A program made the translations under genes and the position numbers. From Euryarchaeota archaeon UBA171 (GTDB taxonomy: Archaea > Thermoplasmatota > Poseidoniia > Poseidoniales > Thalassarchaeaceae), in contig DANO01000018.1 in assembly GCA_002497295.1 (NCBI GenBank), positions 24,042 to 88,041 of the forward strand: a stretch of 64,000 nucleotides of DNA. Reading direction: 5' to 3'. Position 1 is the first letter of the stretch, and every line of letters begins with the position of its first letter. Shown piece after piece: positions 62,035-64,000 of the stretch. The notes beneath the pieces are model-generated. The model ran no database searches. It had not been told where the DNA came from and saw only the letters and a program-made list of their open reading frames with translations.

Positions 62035-63474
62035 ATGCGACTGGACATGTCGGTACTGAGGCAACGGCAGACATGGGCCGCTGCCGTGATAGCCGGGTTG
62101 ATGTTCGTAGGCATATCCGCCTTGGCTTTGAGCGCCTTCGATATCGCTGGTGATCGCATAGGGGAAGGCGGGGAGATTGAGCCGATACCCGCGATTCTGT
62201 TCGACTCCCTGCAGCGTGATGGGATAGAATCAGAGATAATGGACGAGGAGGGCAGGATCAACACCTCTCTTCTCAGGGGCGGAGTCCTGATCATTGATCT
62301 GATGGCGCATGACTGCACCAATTGCCATGCGGTCCAGCACCATCTGGAGGATGAAATCCCCCGTTGGGGAGAGATGGAATCGGCCAGAGAATTGCATGTG
62401 ATTGCGTATGGGGCGTGGTATGATGAGAGTTTGGAATACCTCAACACATCAGAGGGGGGCTACAAGGTACCAGGATTCCCGACTGGCCTTGGGAGCGTCC
62501 ATGCAGCCATTCTCGAGAATGGGACGCTTTCCGACCCCGTTCGGCTTCTGACTACTGGCGGAACTGGATTGATACCCGCAGTTCTCGTCATCGATCACGA
62601 GGGATACATCATTGCAAGAGAGAATACCGGGACGCCCACTGACGGCTGGTCGTCCTTCGACTCCGCTGTGGAAACGGCTCTGACGGGAAATCAGTTCGAG
62701 ATAGAATCTCTGAGGACAATCGGCATCGCCGAGGAGAAATCCTCAGCATCTGCAATTTTCGCCTTGGGAGTCTTCCTCTCGATCCTGGTCTTCTTCTCCC
62801 CCTGCGCATTCCCGGTCCTGCCAAGTTTCGTCACCTTCCAGATGACTCTGATGGCTTCTGAGGCTTCGACGGACCCACGTGAACGTCGGAGGATAAAGCC
62901 CCCGATTCTCGGACTCCTGAGCGGATTCGGCATGGTTTCGTTCTTCCTAGTAATCGGCATAATCGCGGCGATAATGGGGCGAGCGTTCGCTCTCAGTGGG
63001 ATGATACGAATAATCGCTATCTTCGTCGCGTTCAGCCTCGCGGCTCTCGGCTTTCTCAATCTGATGGGCTGGACAAGCAACCTCTTCTCCTTCGTCCAGA
63101 GAGCCATAGACAGGCCATCCGACGGATCGAAAAAACGCTCTGCTGAGGCAAATACATTCCTCTATGGAGTCGGATACGCGGCTGCGAGCATCGATTGCAC
63201 CGCAATTGCAGTATTGCCATTCGTCGTCTTCCTGGGGACGATGGGCGTCGAGGCGGTATTCACGGGGCTGCTGGGCCTGGCGCTTGGCCTGATATTGCTA
63301 ATGGTGATCATCGTATCTTTGGTGGGGTACGGCAATGCGGCGTTCGCATCCAGGATAAATCCCCTGACACAGTGGATCAAGGTCATCGGATCTTGGATGA
63401 TGATATTCGCTGGAACGGTGTTGCTCGTCTTCCTCTTCAGCCCGGAGACGATCTCCTCTGTGATTCAGATGTAG
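62035..63474 (+). CDS. Thioredoxin-like domain fused to CcdA/DsbD-type transmembrane reductase
   Basis: A 479-residue membrane protein that probably passes electrons across the membrane to reduce outside disulfides. Helix 1 (about 12-34) anchors an external thioredoxin-like domain with 'DCTNCHAVQHHLE' (CxxC preceded by Asp). About residues 240-479 are a CcdA domain with six helices: 'FSPCAFPVLPSFVTF' in one helix and 'SIDCTAIAVLPFVVFLG' in another hold the paired Cys of the transmembrane electron path. This order, N-terminal thioredoxin then CcdA, resembles DsbD/ScsB. It may serve cytochrome c maturation, since a ccm operon is present at 22-24 kb. An alternative start is ATG 62047. Confidence 0.9.
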   Translation: MRLDMSVLRQRQTWAAAVIAGLMFVGISALALSAFDIAGDRIGEGGEIEPIPAILFDSLQRDGIESEIMDEEGRINTSLLRGGVLIIDLMAHDCTNCHAVQHHLEDEIPRWGEMESARELHVIAYGAWYDESLEYLNTSEGGYKVPGFPTGLGSVHAAILENGTLSDPVRLLTTGGTGLIPAVLVIDHEGYIIARENTGTPTDGWSSFDSAVETALTGNQFEIESLRTIGIAEEKSSASAIFALGVFLSILVFFSPCAFPVLPSFVTFQMTLMASEASTDPRERRRIKPPILGLLSGFGMVSFFLVIGIIAAIMGRAFALSGMIRIIAIFVAFSLAALGFLNLMGWTSNLFSFVQRAIDRPSDGSKKRSAEANTFLYGVGYAAASIDCTAIAVLPFVVFLGTMGVEAVFTGLLGLALGLILLMVIIVSLVGYGNAAFASRINPLTQWIKVIGSWMMIFAGTVLLVFLFSPETISSVIQM

Positions 63475-63509
63475 TCTGATCTCACAGCGCTGCGATCGTA
63501 TTCTTGAGC

Positions 63510-64000
63510 TCACTCGCTCAGCAGGGAATCCAGCAGCGAGGATGCGCCGATACGAAGATACTGGTCGTCTGTCACGGACAGCCCTTCCTCGGTCACGGCA
63601 GAAAGTAGCGCTTCTAGATCCTCGCTGGTTCGTATCCCGCCTGATAGCTTGACTCCTCGTAATTCACCGGTGACTGTGTGGTGACGGCGGACCTCCCTCG
63701 CCAGCCAGCCGGCCGCCTCAATGGAACAAGCGCCCCTCCTCCCGGTGCACGATTTGACGAAATCAGCCCCGCCCATCAAGGCGATCCTGGCTGCGCCCAT
63801 GGCCGACCTCTCGTCATGGAGGGGGGTTTCGAGTATCACCTTCAGGGTTAGCCCCTCCGAGGCTCTTCTGGCTGAGTCCATCAGCAACATCGAATCTTCA
63901 AGCCCCATTCCGGGTTCCAGCACCATGTCTATCTCATCCGCCCCCGAATCACGAGCTGCTCGAATTTCTTCGGATAGGGCGGTCGAATCACGTGTACCTG
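63510..64000 (-). CDS. deoC: Deoxyribose-phosphate aldolase, C-terminal part (cut by window edge)
   Basis: A class I aldolase that splits 2-deoxyribose 5-phosphate to glyceraldehyde 3-phosphate and acetaldehyde. The reading frame is open beyond the first internal Met (63926) to the window edge, with 'ALSEEIRAARDSGADEIDMV' upstream of it. 'ALSEEIRAA' and 'GADEIDMVLEPGM' match the family. The Schiff-base Lys is in 'GADFVKSCTGRRGACS', where many DeoC have GADFVKTSTG. 'VKLSGGIRTSEDLEALL' is the phosphate-binding end. The 5' end lies outside the window. The gene is convergent with the CcdA gene, 35 bases apart. Confidence 0.92.
   Translation of the reverse strand, partial: GTRDSTALSEEIRAARDSGADEIDMVLEPGMGLEDSMLLMDSARRASEGLTLKVILETPLHDERSAMGAARIALMGGADFVKSCTGRRGACSIEAAGWLAREVRRHHTVTGELRGVKLSGGIRTSEDLEALLSAVTEEGLSVTDDQYLRIGASSLLDSLLSE

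Noticed and set aside
61746..62447. 233-codon open frame on the minus strand
   Set aside because: It runs through the tRNA-Val gene, the end of the AbrB-PhoU gene and the start of the CcdA gene, and its protein has no family features.

Overview
The window reads as chromosomal DNA of a euryarchaeon, most likely an aerobic marine Thermoplasmatota of the Marine Group II (Poseidoniales) type. Archaeal information genes are spread along its length: RadA, Hel308, the KEOPS subunit Cgi121, RNA polymerase subunit RpoK, ribosomal protein L40e, NMD3, the exosome subunit Csl4, RqcH, membrane-anchored LonB, AspRS, TrmI, UPF0147 and an archaeal initiator tRNA-Met. Genes for heme A synthesis (ctaA, ctaB), system I cytochrome c maturation (ccm), a CcdA-like protein and tryptophan 2,3-dioxygenase point to an oxygen-respiring cell. 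Large secreted proteins with C-terminal membrane anchors suggest a protein-degrading heterotroph. The lineage is inferred from gene content, not from a marker-gene tree.

Layout. 1-7100: the start of an amidohydrolase (cut by the edge), initiator tRNA-Met, radA, a PepF-like peptidase, a small zinc protein, cgi121 next to hel308, and a thioesterase. 7.2-17.1 kb: an AstE/AspA-type deacylase, a 1198-residue surface subtilase with calcium-binding repeats, an isopropylmalate/homocitrate synthase-like enzyme, then thiolase - rpoK - ctaA - ctaB on the minus strand. 17.2-22.1 kb: tryptophan dioxygenase, a GNAT acetyltransferase, RqcH and a rhomboid protease. 22.1-26.5 kb: a tight plus-strand run of a ccmA-ccmB fusion, ccmC, a 57-residue ccmD-like gene, nmd3 and a phosphoglucose/phosphomannose isomerase. 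26.5-32.1 kb: M23 peptidase and RmuC, a METTL5-like methyltransferase, a Csl4-RRM fusion, and a radical SAM/HhH protein.

32.1-43.4 kb holds the least familiar material: a 1270-residue polytopic membrane protein of unknown function, then a six-gene minus-strand operon whose genes overlap or nearly touch (small membrane protein, formyltransferase, SDR, flavin monooxygenase, asparaginase-II-like protein, ALDH8-like aldehyde dehydrogenase), followed by an acyltransferase-3 membrane protein and a DUF2237 protein. 43.4-56.0 kb: aspS-trmI, a thioredoxin-like surface protein, lonB, an MFS transporter, an Ntn-type asparaginase, UPF0147, LysE, the 51-residue L40e gene, purA and a small Cys-rich protein.

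56.1-64.0 kb: a clear TPP riboswitch ahead of a sodium:solute symporter and a PAP2-type membrane protein, suggesting vitamin B1 or precursor uptake. Next come a PiT phosphate transporter fused to a PhoU-like domain, divergent from an AbrB-PhoU regulator across an AT-rich promoter region, then tRNA-Val(CAC), a thioredoxin-CcdA protein and the 3' part of deoC, cut by the window edge. No rRNA, CRISPR array, insertion sequence or prophage was seen, and no gene-free stretch exceeds about 300 bases.
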